NCBI GenBank assembly: GCA_963664035.2
Contig: OY760867.2
Coordinates: forward strand, 62,001-126,000
Length of the DNA stretch: 64,000 bases
Origin: G958296245 sp963664035
GTDB lineage: Bacteria > Chloroflexota > Dehalococcoidia > Lucifugimonadales > G958296245
Direction: 5' to 3'
Position 1 is the stretch's first letter, and the number at the start of each line of letters is the position of its first letter. The notes beneath the pieces were generated by a model. That model was not told the origin of the DNA. It ran no database searches and was given only the letters and a program-made list of their open reading frames with translations. The position numbers and the translations under genes were made by a program. Shown one piece after another: positions 26,229 to 35,232 of the stretch.

Positions 26229-28949
26229 TCACGCGGACTCGAGCAGCCGGCGCAGGTCGTGCTTGGAGTCGTGGGCGTCCGCCCACAGGTCGCCCATCTC
26301 GGCCACGCGCTCGGGCGTCGTCTCGATGTTCAGGGCCGTGGGGTAGACGTCGCCCAGCTCCGCCCATCCGACGGGCGTGGACACAGGCGCGCCCGGCGCG
26401 GGGCGAAGCGAGTATATGGACGCCATGTTCTTGCCGCGCACGTTCTGCTTGTGGTCCAGGAAGACCTTCCCCGCGCGCTTCTCCACGGCCCAGTCCATGG
26501 TCACGTCCCGCGGCCGCCCCTGGAGCAGGAACCGCCCTATCAGCTCGCAGGTCTTGCGGGCGACCCCGAAGTCGTACTGCCGCAGCACCGGCACGTAGAC
26601 GTGCAGCCCCGTCTTTCCCGACGTCTTGACGAACGACGACAGCGACAGTTCGTCCAGCACCTCCTTCAAGGCCAGCGCCACCTCGCACGTCTTCGCGAAC
26701 GCCCTGCGGTTCAACTCCGGTTCGCCTCCCGCTTTCTCGGCCCCGGAGTATATGTAGGGGTCGAGGTCGAATACGATGAAGTCGGGGTAGTTCAGCACGC
26801 TGGCCCGCAGCGCCTCCTCGGACCCGGCGAACTCCGTGCCCAGGCGCGCCGCGTCGGGGCCGGATGCTATGCGCGACAGCCACGGGTGCAGCTCCAGGTC
26901 CGCAAGCTGCGCCAGCCAGACCAGCGTCTGCGCGTTGTTGACCATGATGTACTCGACGTCCGCCTGGTTCGTGGGCGAGAAGACCCGCAGGGTGTCCACG
27001 AAGTCGGGCAGCTCGTGCGCCCAGTGCTTCTGGTAGAAGCTCTGGCCCAGGATGCCGTCCGGGTAGCGCGTCAGCGTCAACGGCCTGTCGCGCAGGTGCG
27101 GCACGATGACGTTCGCCATACTCGCGTAGTACCGGACCATGTCGCGCTTGGTCAGCGCCGGACGCCCGTCATGCGCCGGCCAGAAGACCTTGTCCAGGTT
27201 CGTAAGGCCGATGCGTCTGCCGCCGACCTCCAGGACCATGCTCGCCTGCTTGTCGGCAAGCTGGGCCGTGACGTCGTCCATGTCCGGCGCCGCATTCTCA
27301 CGCGGCTCCTCGGCAGGCGGCGGCGGGACGGCCTTGACCTGCCTCGGCCTCGCCGAGCGCGGCTCGCGGTCGGGCCTCAGCCGCAGGAAGACCGGCGAGC
27401 GCAGCCGGCCGTCGTGCGTCCACTGGGTGAAGCTCACCTCGACAACCAGCTTGGGTCGCGTCCACGTTATCCCCACGGCGTCGTCCGGCGGCTTCGCGAA
27501 CGGGGACTCTGTGGACTCCAGGCCGTCCAGGAGCCCACGCAGGCCCTTCAACGTCTTCTCGTCGAAGCCGGCGCCGACCCTGCCCGAATAGACGAGACTG
27601 TCTCCCTCGTAGCGGCCCAGGACCAGCGCTCCGAACGTGTCCGAGCGGGCGCCGGTCCCCTCCGTGTAGCCGCTTATTACGAACTCCCCCGTCCGGGTCC
27701 GCTTTATCTTCAGCCAGCTACGGCTGCGCGCGCCGGCCTCGTAGACGCCGAGCATCCGCTTGGCCATCATTCCTTCGAGGCCCATCCGCAGCGTCCCGTC
27801 GTAGAACGTCTCCCCTTCGCCCTCCACGTACTCCACCAGCCGCACCACGTCCCCGGGCACGACGGCCCGCTCCAGCAGCGACTTTCGCTCCAGCAGCGGA
27901 AGCCCCGCGAGGTCCCGCCCGCCGAGGTGTACCAGGTCGAACGGGTAGTACGACAGGGCCGCCGCCCTCGGGGCCCGCCCGACCTTCGGCAGGTCGATGC
28001 TCTGCTGTAGCAGCTCGAAGCTGGGCATGCCGTTCTCGTCCAGGGCCACCAGCTCGCCGTCGACCGCCATCTCGTCCACCGGCTGCGCCGCAAGCTCGGC
28101 GGCTACCTCCGGGAGCTTCTCCGTCAGGTCCAGCCCGGTGCGGGTGCGCAGCGTCACCTCGCCGCGCCTGACGTGCGCGAGCAGCCTGAACCCGTCCAGC
28201 TTGGGTTCGAACAGCCACTCGCCGTGCGAGAAGGGCCCAGCGCCGGCATGGGCCATCATCGGCTTCACCAGCTCGGGAAAGGCCGCCGGCCGCCCCACGC
28301 TCATGAGCGCCTCCGGCGTGACGGCGCCGCGCGACGGGTCCGGCAGCCGCCCCGCTTTCAGGTCGCCAATGCTGAGGCCGGACAGCACGGACCGGTCCAT
28401 CTCCAGCAGGTCCACGTCGGCGCTTGCGTGCTCGTCCCTATGCTTGATCAGCAGCCACTCGCTGGGCCCGCCGCCGGTCTTTACCAGCGTCCAAGACCCC
28501 TTCAGCTTGCGCCCTCGGAAGGTGAACGAGAGCTTGCCCTTCTCCAGGTCGGCGCTCATGCGCCGGTTGGCCTCGTCCCGGTCGTGCCAAGAGAGCTTGC
28601 CGTCCTCGTCCGGCGAGTAGACGCCGCTGTCCCAGACGATCATCTGCCCGGCGCCGTACTCCCCCTTCGGTATCACGCCCTCGAAGTTCGCGTACTCCAG
28701 CGGGTGGTCCTCCACCATGACGGCCAGCCGCTTCTCCGCGGGGTCGAGGGAGGGCCCCTTGGGCGCCGGCCACGACTTGAGCACGCCGTCGATCTCTAGG
28801 CGCATGTCGTAGTGCAGCCGGGTGGCCGCGTGCTTCTGCACCACGAACCGGAGCGCGCCGTAAGCCGGCCCCGAGCGCGACCGCGCAGGCTCCGGGGTAG
28901 CCCCGAAGTCCCGCTTCTCCCTATATGCATCCAGCGCGGTGTCGGACAT
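26229..28949 (-). CDS. ligD: ATP-dependent DNA ligase D (PE-LIG-POL)
   Basis: 906 residues with three domains in the order phosphoesterase, ligase, polymerase. The phosphoesterase (about 30-165) has RLHYDMRLEIDG (His46, Asp48) and DHPLEYANFEG (His82). The ligase carries the adenylated Lys250 in FEPKLDGFR, followed by OB-fold motifs. The primase-like polymerase (from about 590) has LTNLDKVFWP, LTLTRYPDG, FDLDPY (metal Asp pair) and KTSGKTGLHVYVP. LigD repairs double-strand breaks with Ku in non-homologous end joining; no ku gene lies within the window. Confidence 0.95.
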   Translation of the reverse strand: MSDTALDAYREKRDFGATPEPARSRSGPAYGALRFVVQKHAATRLHYDMRLEIDGVLKSWPAPKGPSLDPAEKRLAVMVEDHPLEYANFEGVIPKGEYGAGQMIVWDSGVYSPDEDGKLSWHDRDEANRRMSADLEKGKLSFTFRGRKLKGSWTLVKTGGGPSEWLLIKHRDEHASADVDLLEMDRSVLSGLSIGDLKAGRLPDPSRGAVTPEALMSVGRPAAFPELVKPMMAHAGAGPFSHGEWLFEPKLDGFRLLAHVRRGEVTLRTRTGLDLTEKLPEVAAELAAQPVDEMAVDGELVALDENGMPSFELLQQSIDLPKVGRAPRAAALSYYPFDLVHLGGRDLAGLPLLERKSLLERAVVPGDVVRLVEYVEGEGETFYDGTLRMGLEGMMAKRMLGVYEAGARSRSWLKIKRTRTGEFVISGYTEGTGARSDTFGALVLGRYEGDSLVYSGRVGAGFDEKTLKGLRGLLDGLESTESPFAKPPDDAVGITWTRPKLVVEVSFTQWTHDGRLRSPVFLRLRPDREPRSARPRQVKAVPPPPAEEPRENAAPDMDDVTAQLADKQASMVLEVGGRRIGLTNLDKVFWPAHDGRPALTKRDMVRYYASMANVIVPHLRDRPLTLTRYPDGILGQSFYQKHWAHELPDFVDTLRVFSPTNQADVEYIMVNNAQTLVWLAQLADLELHPWLSRIASGPDAARLGTEFAGSEEALRASVLNYPDFIVFDLDPYIYSGAEKAGGEPELNRRAFAKTCEVALALKEVLDELSLSSFVKTSGKTGLHVYVPVLRQYDFGVARKTCELIGRFLLQGRPRDVTMDWAVEKRAGKVFLDHKQNVRGKNMASIYSLRPAPGAPVSTPVGWAELGDVYPTALNIETTPERVAEMGDLWADAHDSKHDLRRLLESA

Positions 28950-29000
28950 CGCAAATCCTACCTGCGATTATAGCCCCACATCCGGCCTAGCCCTACAAGC

Positions 29001-29009
29001 TGCTACAAT
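29001..29009 (+). promoter_or_regulatory. extended -10 promoter TGCTACAAT
   Basis: TGCTACAAT lies 31 bases before the DUF72 ATG in the gap shared with the divergent ligD gene. A GGAAAG site follows before the ATG. Confidence 0.5.
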
Positions 29010-29040
29010 ACCCGCCCGACATGGCCCATAGGAAAGCGCG

Positions 29041-29742
29041 ATGATAGTTGTCGGCACCTCCGGCTACAACTACCCCGAATGGAAGGGTAGCTTCTACCCG
29101 GAGAAGATCTCCGCCAGGAAGATGCTCCCGTACTACGCCGAGCGGTTTCGCACCGTGGAGGTCAACTACACCTTCTACCGCCTGCCGTCCGAGAAGACCT
29201 TGGACGATTGGGTTGCCGCAACGCCGGACGGCTTTGCCTTCACCCTGAAGGCGTCGCGCCGCATAACCCACGAGGCGCGCCTGGAAGACTGCGAAGAGAT
29301 GCTGGCCGTCTTCTGCGAGCGGGCGCGGCGCCTCGGGCCGAAGCTGGGCGTGCTGCTCTTCCAGCTTCCGCCGTGGATGCGGAAAGACCTGCCGCTGCTG
29401 AAGGCCTTCCTGGACCTGCTGCCCGCGGACTTGCGGGCGGCCTTCGAATTCCGGCACAAGTCCTGGCTGTCGGACGACGTCTTCGCGCGCCTGGAGGACA
29501 GCAACGCCGCCCTGTGCATCAAGGACGACGAGAAGTTCACCACGCCGCTGGTAGCAACCGCAAGCCACGGCTACTTCCGCCTGCGAGACGAAGGCTACGC
29601 CGACGACGACCTCCACCGCTGGGCCGACACGATCGCGGACTACGGGCGCGGCCTGGACGACGTATTCGTCTACTTCAAGCACGAGGACGAGGGCGTGGGG
29701 CCCGCATTCGCCCGGAAGCTGATCGACCGGATCGGTCCTTAG
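29041..29742 (+). CDS. DUF72 (YecE-like) protein
   Basis: 233 residues, the full length of a DUF72 TIM-barrel-like protein. Signatures are GTSGYNYPEWKGSFYPEK at the N-terminus, FRTVEVNYTFYRLPSEKT, FTLKASRRITH, LLFQLPPWM, and AAFEFRHKSW. Its biochemical role is not established; in some bacteria DUF72 genes sit near DNA-repair or iron-sulfur genes. Here it is divergent from ligD, with which it may share a control region. Confidence 0.88.
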   Translation: MIVVGTSGYNYPEWKGSFYPEKISARKMLPYYAERFRTVEVNYTFYRLPSEKTLDDWVAATPDGFAFTLKASRRITHEARLEDCEEMLAVFCERARRLGPKLGVLLFQLPPWMRKDLPLLKAFLDLLPADLRAAFEFRHKSWLSDDVFARLEDSNAALCIKDDEKFTTPLVATASHGYFRLRDEGYADDDLHRWADTIADYGRGLDDVFVYFKHEDEGVGPAFARKLIDRIGP

Positions 29743-30545
29743 CCAGAGCCCGCGTGCCTGCGCAGGAAGTCGAGCGTGACCGCGTTGAACTCCCCTGGGT
29801 TCTCCATGTTGTGGAGGTGGCCCCCGCCCTCGAACAGCGCGAGCTCCGATCCCGGTATGGCGTCCGCCACCTCCCGCGCGTACATCGGCGGCAGCGCCAG
29901 GTCGAATGTCCCTACGGTGACCAGCGTCGGCGCCGCTATCTCGTGCAACCGGTCTTGGGCGTCGTGCCGTAGGTTGGCGGTGTAGAGGCGCACCAGGTCT
30001 TCGCGGGACGGAGCGGCCCTGACGATGGCCTCGATCTGGCCGTCCACCCGCCGCGGATGGCGCGACATGAAGTCCGGGGTCAGGAACCACAGCACGTTGA
30101 TCTCGTACGCCTCCCGCAGGTCGAAGGTCTTGAGTAGCTGCACCTGTGCGGCGAACTTGCGGGCAGCGTACCCGTGCGCCCTGCCCCAGGCGCCGTGAAG
30201 CTGGAGAGTCTCGACGAGGTCGGGCCGCGAGAGCGCCAGCTCCTGCGCGACGCAAGAGCCCATCGAGAGCCCGGAGACGTGCGCCCGCCGTATGCCAAGC
30301 TCGTCCATCAGGGACGCGGTGTCGTCCGCCAGCAGCCGAATGGAGATTTCGCCGCCCGCGCTCTCGGTCCTGCCTGTGCCCCTGTTGTCGAAGCGTATGC
30401 AGTCGAACGACCGGCGGTACTCCTCGACCTGCCTGTCCCAGCACCTGTGGTCGAGCCCGGTGCCCATTATCAGCACCAGCGGCGGCCCCTCGCCCTCGCG
30501 CCGGTAGAAGGCGTTGATGCCTGTATCGAGCTTGACGTGCGGCAC
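29739..30545 (-). CDS. alpha/beta hydrolase
   Basis: 268 residues with the alpha/beta hydrolase fold: oxyanion strand LVLIMGTG, FDNRGTGRTES, nucleophile elbow GLSMGS, acid in a VTVGTFDLALPP segment and catalytic His in EGGGHLHNMENP. It is cytoplasmic with no signal peptide. The substrate is unknown; esters, lactones or C-C bonds (as in 3-oxoadipate enol-lactonase-like enzymes) are all possible. It ends overlapping the convergent DUF72 gene by 4 bases and follows the VOC gene by 4 bases, so the two form an operon. Confidence 0.88.
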   Translation of the reverse strand: MPHVKLDTGINAFYRREGEGPPLVLIMGTGLDHRCWDRQVEEYRRSFDCIRFDNRGTGRTESAGGEISIRLLADDTASLMDELGIRRAHVSGLSMGSCVAQELALSRPDLVETLQLHGAWGRAHGYAARKFAAQVQLLKTFDLREAYEINVLWFLTPDFMSRHPRRVDGQIEAIVRAAPSREDLVRLYTANLRHDAQDRLHEIAAPTLVTVGTFDLALPPMYAREVADAIPGSELALFEGGGHLHNMENPGEFNAVTLDFLRRHAGSG

Positions 30546-30549
30546 GGGG

Positions 30550-31002
30550 CTACCCTCCTCCGGCAGTCCGCTCTATGAACTCCACCCAGTTGCCCTCCGG
30601 GTCCCGCGCGTAGCAGACGCCGGCCCTGCCGCCGTCCGGCGTCTCGCGGAATATGGGCGGCGTCACGAACGGCACGCCCGCCGAGGACAGGTCGGCGTGC
30701 AGCTTCTCCAGCCCCTCCACGTTGAAGCAGACGTGGGCGGCGCCAAGCTGGTACCTCTCGAGGTGGCCGTCGGGGCTGGGCGGGTCGACGTAGTGGACCA
30801 GCTCCAGGAGGTGGCCGTGGCCCGGCACGCCCACGAAGACCAGCTTGCGCCGCGCCCCCTGTATCCCGGTGTGGTCGCCGGTGGGCGGCGCGATGCTGTC
30901 CACCTCCCGCGCGACCTCCAGGCCGAGCAGGCCGACGTAGAAGCCGAGCACCGCGTCCAGGTCCGCTACCACCACCCCGGAGTGATTGAAGCTCGTAACC
31001 AT
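30550..31002 (-). CDS. VOC-family (glyoxalase/dioxygenase-like) protein
   Basis: 150 residues with two beta-alpha-beta-beta-beta units. Likely metal ligands are His7 (FNHSGVVVADL), the Glu in HLLELVHYVDPP, the His in GAAHVCFNVEG, and the Glu in GNWVEFIE. This complete set suggests an active metalloenzyme: a glyoxalase, epimerase or extradiol dioxygenase-like protein. It is the first gene of a two-gene operon with an alpha/beta hydrolase, a combination seen in catabolism of small aromatic or carbonyl compounds. Confidence 0.82.
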   Translation of the reverse strand: MVTSFNHSGVVVADLDAVLGFYVGLLGLEVAREVDSIAPPTGDHTGIQGARRKLVFVGVPGHGHLLELVHYVDPPSPDGHLERYQLGAAHVCFNVEGLEKLHADLSSAGVPFVTPPIFRETPDGGRAGVCYARDPEGNWVEFIERTAGGG

Positions 31003-31126
31003 GACCTCACCTCCAGCAGCCGGTCCGGCGTCCCTGCGCCGCCGTGCCCATAATACCAGCCCTGGACTTCAATCCGCGTCCGTGGTGTGTGTCCATGTTC
31101 GAAACGCTATAGTGATGTGACGCAAA

Positions 31127-33010
31127 ATGCCTATCGCCAGCTTCCAAGACGTCACCACCCACTACGGCGCCCAGCCTGTGCTCAAGGGCGCCTCCTTCGA
31201 GATCAACCCCGGACAGAAGCTCGGCCTCATCGGCCCCAACGGCTCCGGCAAGACGACCGTTCTGCGCGTGCTTCTCGGCCACGAGCCCGTGACCGGCGGA
31301 TCCGTCTACCTGGACCCAGGCGTGAGGACCGGCTACGTGCCTCAGCACGTCGAGCACGACACCGGCGAGGCCGTGATGAGCTGGCTGCTGAGCGAGTACA
31401 GGCCCATCGCCGACGCCCTGCACGCGCAGGAAGAGGCCCTTGCCCGCGCTCCCGCCGCCGAGATGGACGCCGCCTTGCGCAGGTACCAGCAGGCCCGGGA
31501 CGCCTACGACCGGATCGACGGCGACTCGTGGCCGCGGCGGGCGCGGACGCTGCTGGACGCCTTTGGACTGGGAGGCAAGGAGGACCAGTCCGTCGCCTCG
31601 CTCTCGGGCGGCGAGAAGAACGTCCTCTCCCTGGCGCAGGCTCTCCTCTCCGAGCCCGACCTGCTCCTCCTCGACGAGCCCGCGAACCACCTCGACTACC
31701 TCGGCGTTGCCTGGCTGGAGAGCTTCCTCACCAGCTTCAAGGGTACGGTCCTGATCGTCTCCCACAACCGCTACCTGCTCGACCGTGTCGTGGGCGGGAT
31801 ACTGGAGCTGGAAGACGGGCGCGTCCATAGCTACCACGGCGGCTATTCCGACTACCGGTCCGCCAAGCTGCGCGGCCTGATCGCGCAGCAGCGCGACTAC
31901 GTCGTCAACCAGAGACGGCTCGCCCGGCTGGAGGCGCTGGTGCAGCGCTTCGAGCAGATCGCGAGAGGGAGAGCCGACCCGGCCTGGGGCAAGCGCCTTC
32001 GGGCGCGCAGGTCGCAGTTGGAGCGCGAGAAGCGCCAGGCCGTCGACAGGCCCGTGCTCGATCGGAGGGCCATCAGCGCCGACTTTTCGACCGAGGCCGC
32101 CCGGTCCGACATTGCCCTGCAGGTGCGCGGATACGCCAAGTCCTTTGGCAGCCGGAAGCTCTTCGACGGAGCCGACCTTGACATCGCCAGCGGCGAGCGC
32201 GTGGCGCTGGTGGGGCCGAACGGCGCGGGCAAGACGACCCTGCTAAGGGACATCGTTCAACATGGGGCTTGGGACAGCCACGCGATCCGCATAGGCCCCA
32301 GCGCCCGTGTCGGCTACGCCGCCCAGGAACAGGAGATTCTCAGGCGCGAAAGCACCATCCTCGAAGAGGTTGGGGCCGACGCAGCCATCGGCCGCAACGA
32401 GGCTTTCGCCCTGCTCAGGCGCTTCCTGTTCGGATGGGACGACCTCTCCAAGAAGGTCGAGCACCTGTCGGGCGGGGAGCGCAACCGGTTGCAGCTTGCG
32501 CGTCTCATGGCCGTCAAGCCGAGCTTCCTCGTGCTCGACGAGCCGACCAACCATCTCGACATTCCCACCCGCGAAGCGGTGGAGGAGGCGCTGGAAGGCT
32601 ACGAGGGCACGCTGTTGGTCGTATCGCACGACCGGTACTTCCTCGACAAGGTGGTAGACCGCGTGGTCGAGCTCCGGGACGGCAAGCTTGTGTCCTTCGA
32701 CGGCAACTTCAGCGAGTTCTGGCACGCCAGGCAGGCCGCCGCGAGAGCCGGGCCGGGGCGTATCAAGACGAGAGAGCGGAGCCGGGCGCGGGCAAGGGTC
32801 GAGCGCGCCGAGCAGCGGGACAGGGCCGTCTCGCTGGAGCGGCGCATCGCGGAGGCGGAGGCCGAGAAGCTGGACCTGGAGCGACAGGCGGCGGACGCCT
32901 TCGACCGGGGACAGCACAGGCGCGGTCGCCGGGTCGGCAGGCAGATCGAGAGCAACGCCGCCCTGCTCGACGACCTCTACGAGCAGTGGGCCGACGCGAG
33001 CGGCATTTGA
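31127..33010 (+). CDS. ABC-F family ATPase
   Basis: 627 residues with two ATP-binding cassettes and no membrane segment. Cassette 1 has GPNGSGKTT, SLSGGEKN and LLLLDEPANHLD; cassette 2 has GPNGAGKTT, LSGGERNRL and FLVLDEPTNHLD. The linker is basic and a C-terminal helical hairpin of about 90 residues is very rich in Arg and Glu. ABC-F proteins act at the ribosomal E site as translation factors or antibiotic-resistance factors. A TATAGT -10 near 31108 leaves a short leader with no clear ribosome-binding site. Confidence 0.92.
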   Translation: MPIASFQDVTTHYGAQPVLKGASFEINPGQKLGLIGPNGSGKTTVLRVLLGHEPVTGGSVYLDPGVRTGYVPQHVEHDTGEAVMSWLLSEYRPIADALHAQEEALARAPAAEMDAALRRYQQARDAYDRIDGDSWPRRARTLLDAFGLGGKEDQSVASLSGGEKNVLSLAQALLSEPDLLLLDEPANHLDYLGVAWLESFLTSFKGTVLIVSHNRYLLDRVVGGILELEDGRVHSYHGGYSDYRSAKLRGLIAQQRDYVVNQRRLARLEALVQRFEQIARGRADPAWGKRLRARRSQLEREKRQAVDRPVLDRRAISADFSTEAARSDIALQVRGYAKSFGSRKLFDGADLDIASGERVALVGPNGAGKTTLLRDIVQHGAWDSHAIRIGPSARVGYAAQEQEILRRESTILEEVGADAAIGRNEAFALLRRFLFGWDDLSKKVEHLSGGERNRLQLARLMAVKPSFLVLDEPTNHLDIPTREAVEEALEGYEGTLLVVSHDRYFLDKVVDRVVELRDGKLVSFDGNFSEFWHARQAAARAGPGRIKTRERSRARARVERAEQRDRAVSLERRIAEAEAEKLDLERQAADAFDRGQHRRGRRVGRQIESNAALLDDLYEQWADASGI

Positions 33011-33084
33011 CATGAATCGTAGGTTCACCCTATTCTATCTAACGCCACCGGACGTTCCGGCGCGGTACCACGGAAGGTAGTGTC

Positions 33085-33522
33085 TTGACGCAGGAAGAAG
33101 ACCAACCGCTCAGCGAGGTGGCGCCCCTGTTGGGGGCGGCGCTTGTGTGCGACGTCGCGGTCGCCGATCCGAGCACTGGCAAGAAGAGTCTCATCGGCAT
33201 CTTCGACCACGTGCGCGTGGCCAAGTTCCCCACGAATCGGCGCGTCTCCCTCTATTTCAAGATAGCGGACGCGCAGGGCCGCTACGACTTCGACGTCAGG
33301 TACGTCCAAGCGGACACGGGCGAGATACTTGCCCGGGCAGAGGGTAAGGTCGTGGCCCATGACCGCCTTTCCTCGACGGACATGCACCTAGCGTTTCCGC
33401 CGCTCCCGATCCCCGCTCCCGGCAGGTACGAGTTCCAGGTCTGGGCGAACTCGATGTTCCTGGGCTCGACGTTCATGGACGCCAGCCAGATCGGGAGCCA
33501 GGGGGAATCGGGAGGAGACTGA
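33085..33522 (+). CDS. DUF6941-like protein
   Basis: 145 residues from a TTG at 33085 that follows GGAAGG. The sequence has the order LVCDVAVADPSTGKKSLIGIFD, a KFP strand, SLYFKIADAQGRYDFDVRY, and a closing PGRYEFQVWANSMFLG strand, which I recognise as the pattern of the DUF6941 beta-sandwich family. The function is not known. It ends 2 bases before the HicB-like gene and may be co-transcribed with it. Confidence 0.65.
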   Translation: MTQEEDQPLSEVAPLLGAALVCDVAVADPSTGKKSLIGIFDHVRVAKFPTNRRVSLYFKIADAQGRYDFDVRYVQADTGEILARAEGKVVAHDRLSSTDMHLAFPPLPIPAPGRYEFQVWANSMFLGSTFMDASQIGSQGESGGD

Positions 33523-33524
33523 GC

Positions 33525-33857
33525 ATGGATCTACTAATGCTCGATGGCCCAGAGGCGCGTCAAGTCCCCCGCGAGTTCACTCTGGGAAGTATGCGGGACG
33601 GACGCCTGCGCGTCGTAGAACCAATTGAAGTTGTGCAGAAGACAGAGGATGGCAAGTGTGTCGTTGAGACACCGGAGCTCAATGAGTTCGGGTTCGGCGA
33701 CAACCTCTCCGAGGCCATCGCCGACTTGCAGGCAGCCATCGCCGAGCTCTACTTTACCCTGGACGCCGAACAGGACCGACTCGGGCCGGACCTGGCGGCG
33801 GTCTGGGCCACACTCTCCCGGAAGATCCGCAAATCCGATGCCGCTGGCCGCTCATGA
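33525..33857 (+). CDS. HicB-like antitoxin of a type II toxin-antitoxin pair
   Basis: 110 residues. The central part (VVETPELNEFGFGDNLSEAIADLQAAIAELYFTL) follows the HicB RNase-H-like fold, where a small beta-sheet precedes a helix. No separate helix-turn-helix or ribbon-helix-helix tail is obvious. The toxin-like gene starts inside its 3' end with a 20-base overlap, so expression is coupled and antitoxin is made first. Confidence 0.65.
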   Translation: MDLLMLDGPEARQVPREFTLGSMRDGRLRVVEPIEVVQKTEDGKCVVETPELNEFGFGDNLSEAIADLQAAIAELYFTLDAEQDRLGPDLAAVWATLSRKIRKSDAAGRS

Positions 33858-34110
33858 TTTCGACCGCGTAGTCCGGAAGTTCGGTTTTCGGACCAGGAAT
33901 AGCAGAGACTTGCTTGCATGGCTGGAGGTCGATGGCAAGATTGTTGTGCGGACCCGGCGGTCCAAGAAATCCACCGGCGACCTTCCGATGCACCACAGCA
34001 TCCGGCAGCAGATGCGCTTGAACGAAGAACAACTGCGGCAGGCGATCAGATGCACGCTGGACCGCGACGCCTACATAGCTCTCCTTCGAGCGAAAGGTAT
34101 CCTCGGCTAG
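33838..34110 (+). CDS. HicA-like mRNA-interferase toxin
   Basis: 90 residues from the ATG at 33838. The pattern (FDRVVRKFGFRTRNSRDLLAWLEVDGKIVVRTRRS, then LPMHHSIRQQMRLNEEQLRQAI) matches HicA-type double-stranded-RNA-binding-like toxins, with MHHS as the likely active-site His. The order antitoxin-toxin is the reverse of the most usual hicA-hicB order. It would cleave mRNA when free of the upstream protein. The exact family is moderately sure. Confidence 0.6.
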   Translation: MPLAAHDFDRVVRKFGFRTRNSRDLLAWLEVDGKIVVRTRRSKKSTGDLPMHHSIRQQMRLNEEQLRQAIRCTLDRDAYIALLRAKGILG

Positions 34111-34134
34111 ACTGGCTTGCGGCGCCGCTCAGCT

Positions 34135-35184
34135 CTACGCGAAGGGGAGAACTCGGGCTGGGTTATTGACCAGGATGTCGTCGAGCTCGGCGGGGGTGAA
34201 GCCCTTCTTGCGGAGGCGGGGGACTATGTTCTCCAGGATGTGGGCGTATCCGTGTCCGCCGTAGGCGGCCAGCCGGTGCTTGGCGAAGACGTCGTGCGCC
34301 AGGACGACGCGCTCGCCGTGGCCCTCGTCGACCAGCAGGCGGACGTAGGCCATTCGCAGGGCGTCCGAGATCATGTCCATATCCGATAACGGGTAGTTGG
34401 AAATCTCCCAGCCGAACAGGTCGTACTCGATGTAGCAGCCGCTGGACGCCAGGTCGAGCAGGACGGCTTCGTCGCGTACGGTCCTGTCGAGGTGGCTCAT
34501 GATGACTCGGCTCACGTCCGCGCCCGCTCCGGCGAGCACGTCGATGATCTCGGCCGGGGCGGCCTCGTTGCGGCCGGGGTGGATCAGGATGGCGGCCCCG
34601 GTGCGTTGCTGGGCCTGGGCGCCCGCCAGGAGCACCTTGCGCTCGTTGTCCCTCAGGGGCCAGGAGCAGCCGAGCTCGCCGATGATCCCGGCCTTGACGC
34701 CGGTCGCGTCCACACCCTCGGTGATCTCCGCGACCATTTGGTCGGCGAGCTCGTCCTCGGTCTTCGCGTCCATGTCGTCGCCGTGGGTGTCTCCCACGTA
34801 GTAGCCGGCGCCCATCACGACGTTGACGCCGGCGGCGCGTGAGATCCTGGCGAGGCCGAGCGGGTCTCGGCCTATGCCTATCGTGGTGGCGTCGACGATG
34901 GTGCCGCCGCCGGCGTGCCGGAAGAGCTCGACCTCCTCGATCGCGGTGTCCACGTCGCCGACCAGCAGGTTGTCCAGGTTGCTGAACAGGTTGTACCGGA
35001 CCCAGGCGAGGTTCTCCATCGTGACGGGGCCGTACGCCTTGGGGAAGTCCGACGCCTCGGTGGGCGGGGTGAACATGCACCTGAAGTCGATGAGCAGGTG
35101 CTCGTGGGTGCTGGTAGGCCCCAGCTCCTCCGGGCGTATCGTTCCCAGGACTGTCTGCACGAGGCCGGTCATGTGGTTGGACAT
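34135..35184 (-). CDS. phosphotriesterase-family metal-dependent hydrolase
   Basis: 349 residues with the amidohydrolase TIM barrel of the PTE family: THEHLL (His27, His29), IIGELGCSWPL with Glu in the bridging-ligand position that is carboxylated Lys in true phosphotriesterases, LIHPGRNE, IMSHLDRT and LAHDVF (metal Asp). The Glu bridge fits the lactonase/PHP-like branch rather than paraoxonases. It is cytoplasmic. The next gene upstream in the same direction is the MFS transporter, 48 bases away; substrate uptake and hydrolysis may be linked. Confidence 0.88.
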   Translation of the reverse strand: MSNHMTGLVQTVLGTIRPEELGPTSTHEHLLIDFRCMFTPPTEASDFPKAYGPVTMENLAWVRYNLFSNLDNLLVGDVDTAIEEVELFRHAGGGTIVDATTIGIGRDPLGLARISRAAGVNVVMGAGYYVGDTHGDDMDAKTEDELADQMVAEITEGVDATGVKAGIIGELGCSWPLRDNERKVLLAGAQAQQRTGAAILIHPGRNEAAPAEIIDVLAGAGADVSRVIMSHLDRTVRDEAVLLDLASSGCYIEYDLFGWEISNYPLSDMDMISDALRMAYVRLLVDEGHGERVVLAHDVFAKHRLAAYGGHGYAHILENIVPRLRKKGFTPAELDDILVNNPARVLPFA

Positions 35185-35232
35185 CGTTCTTGCTCTCCCT
35201 CCAGCGGGTTATGGCTTGTCCTGCGCGCCGAT

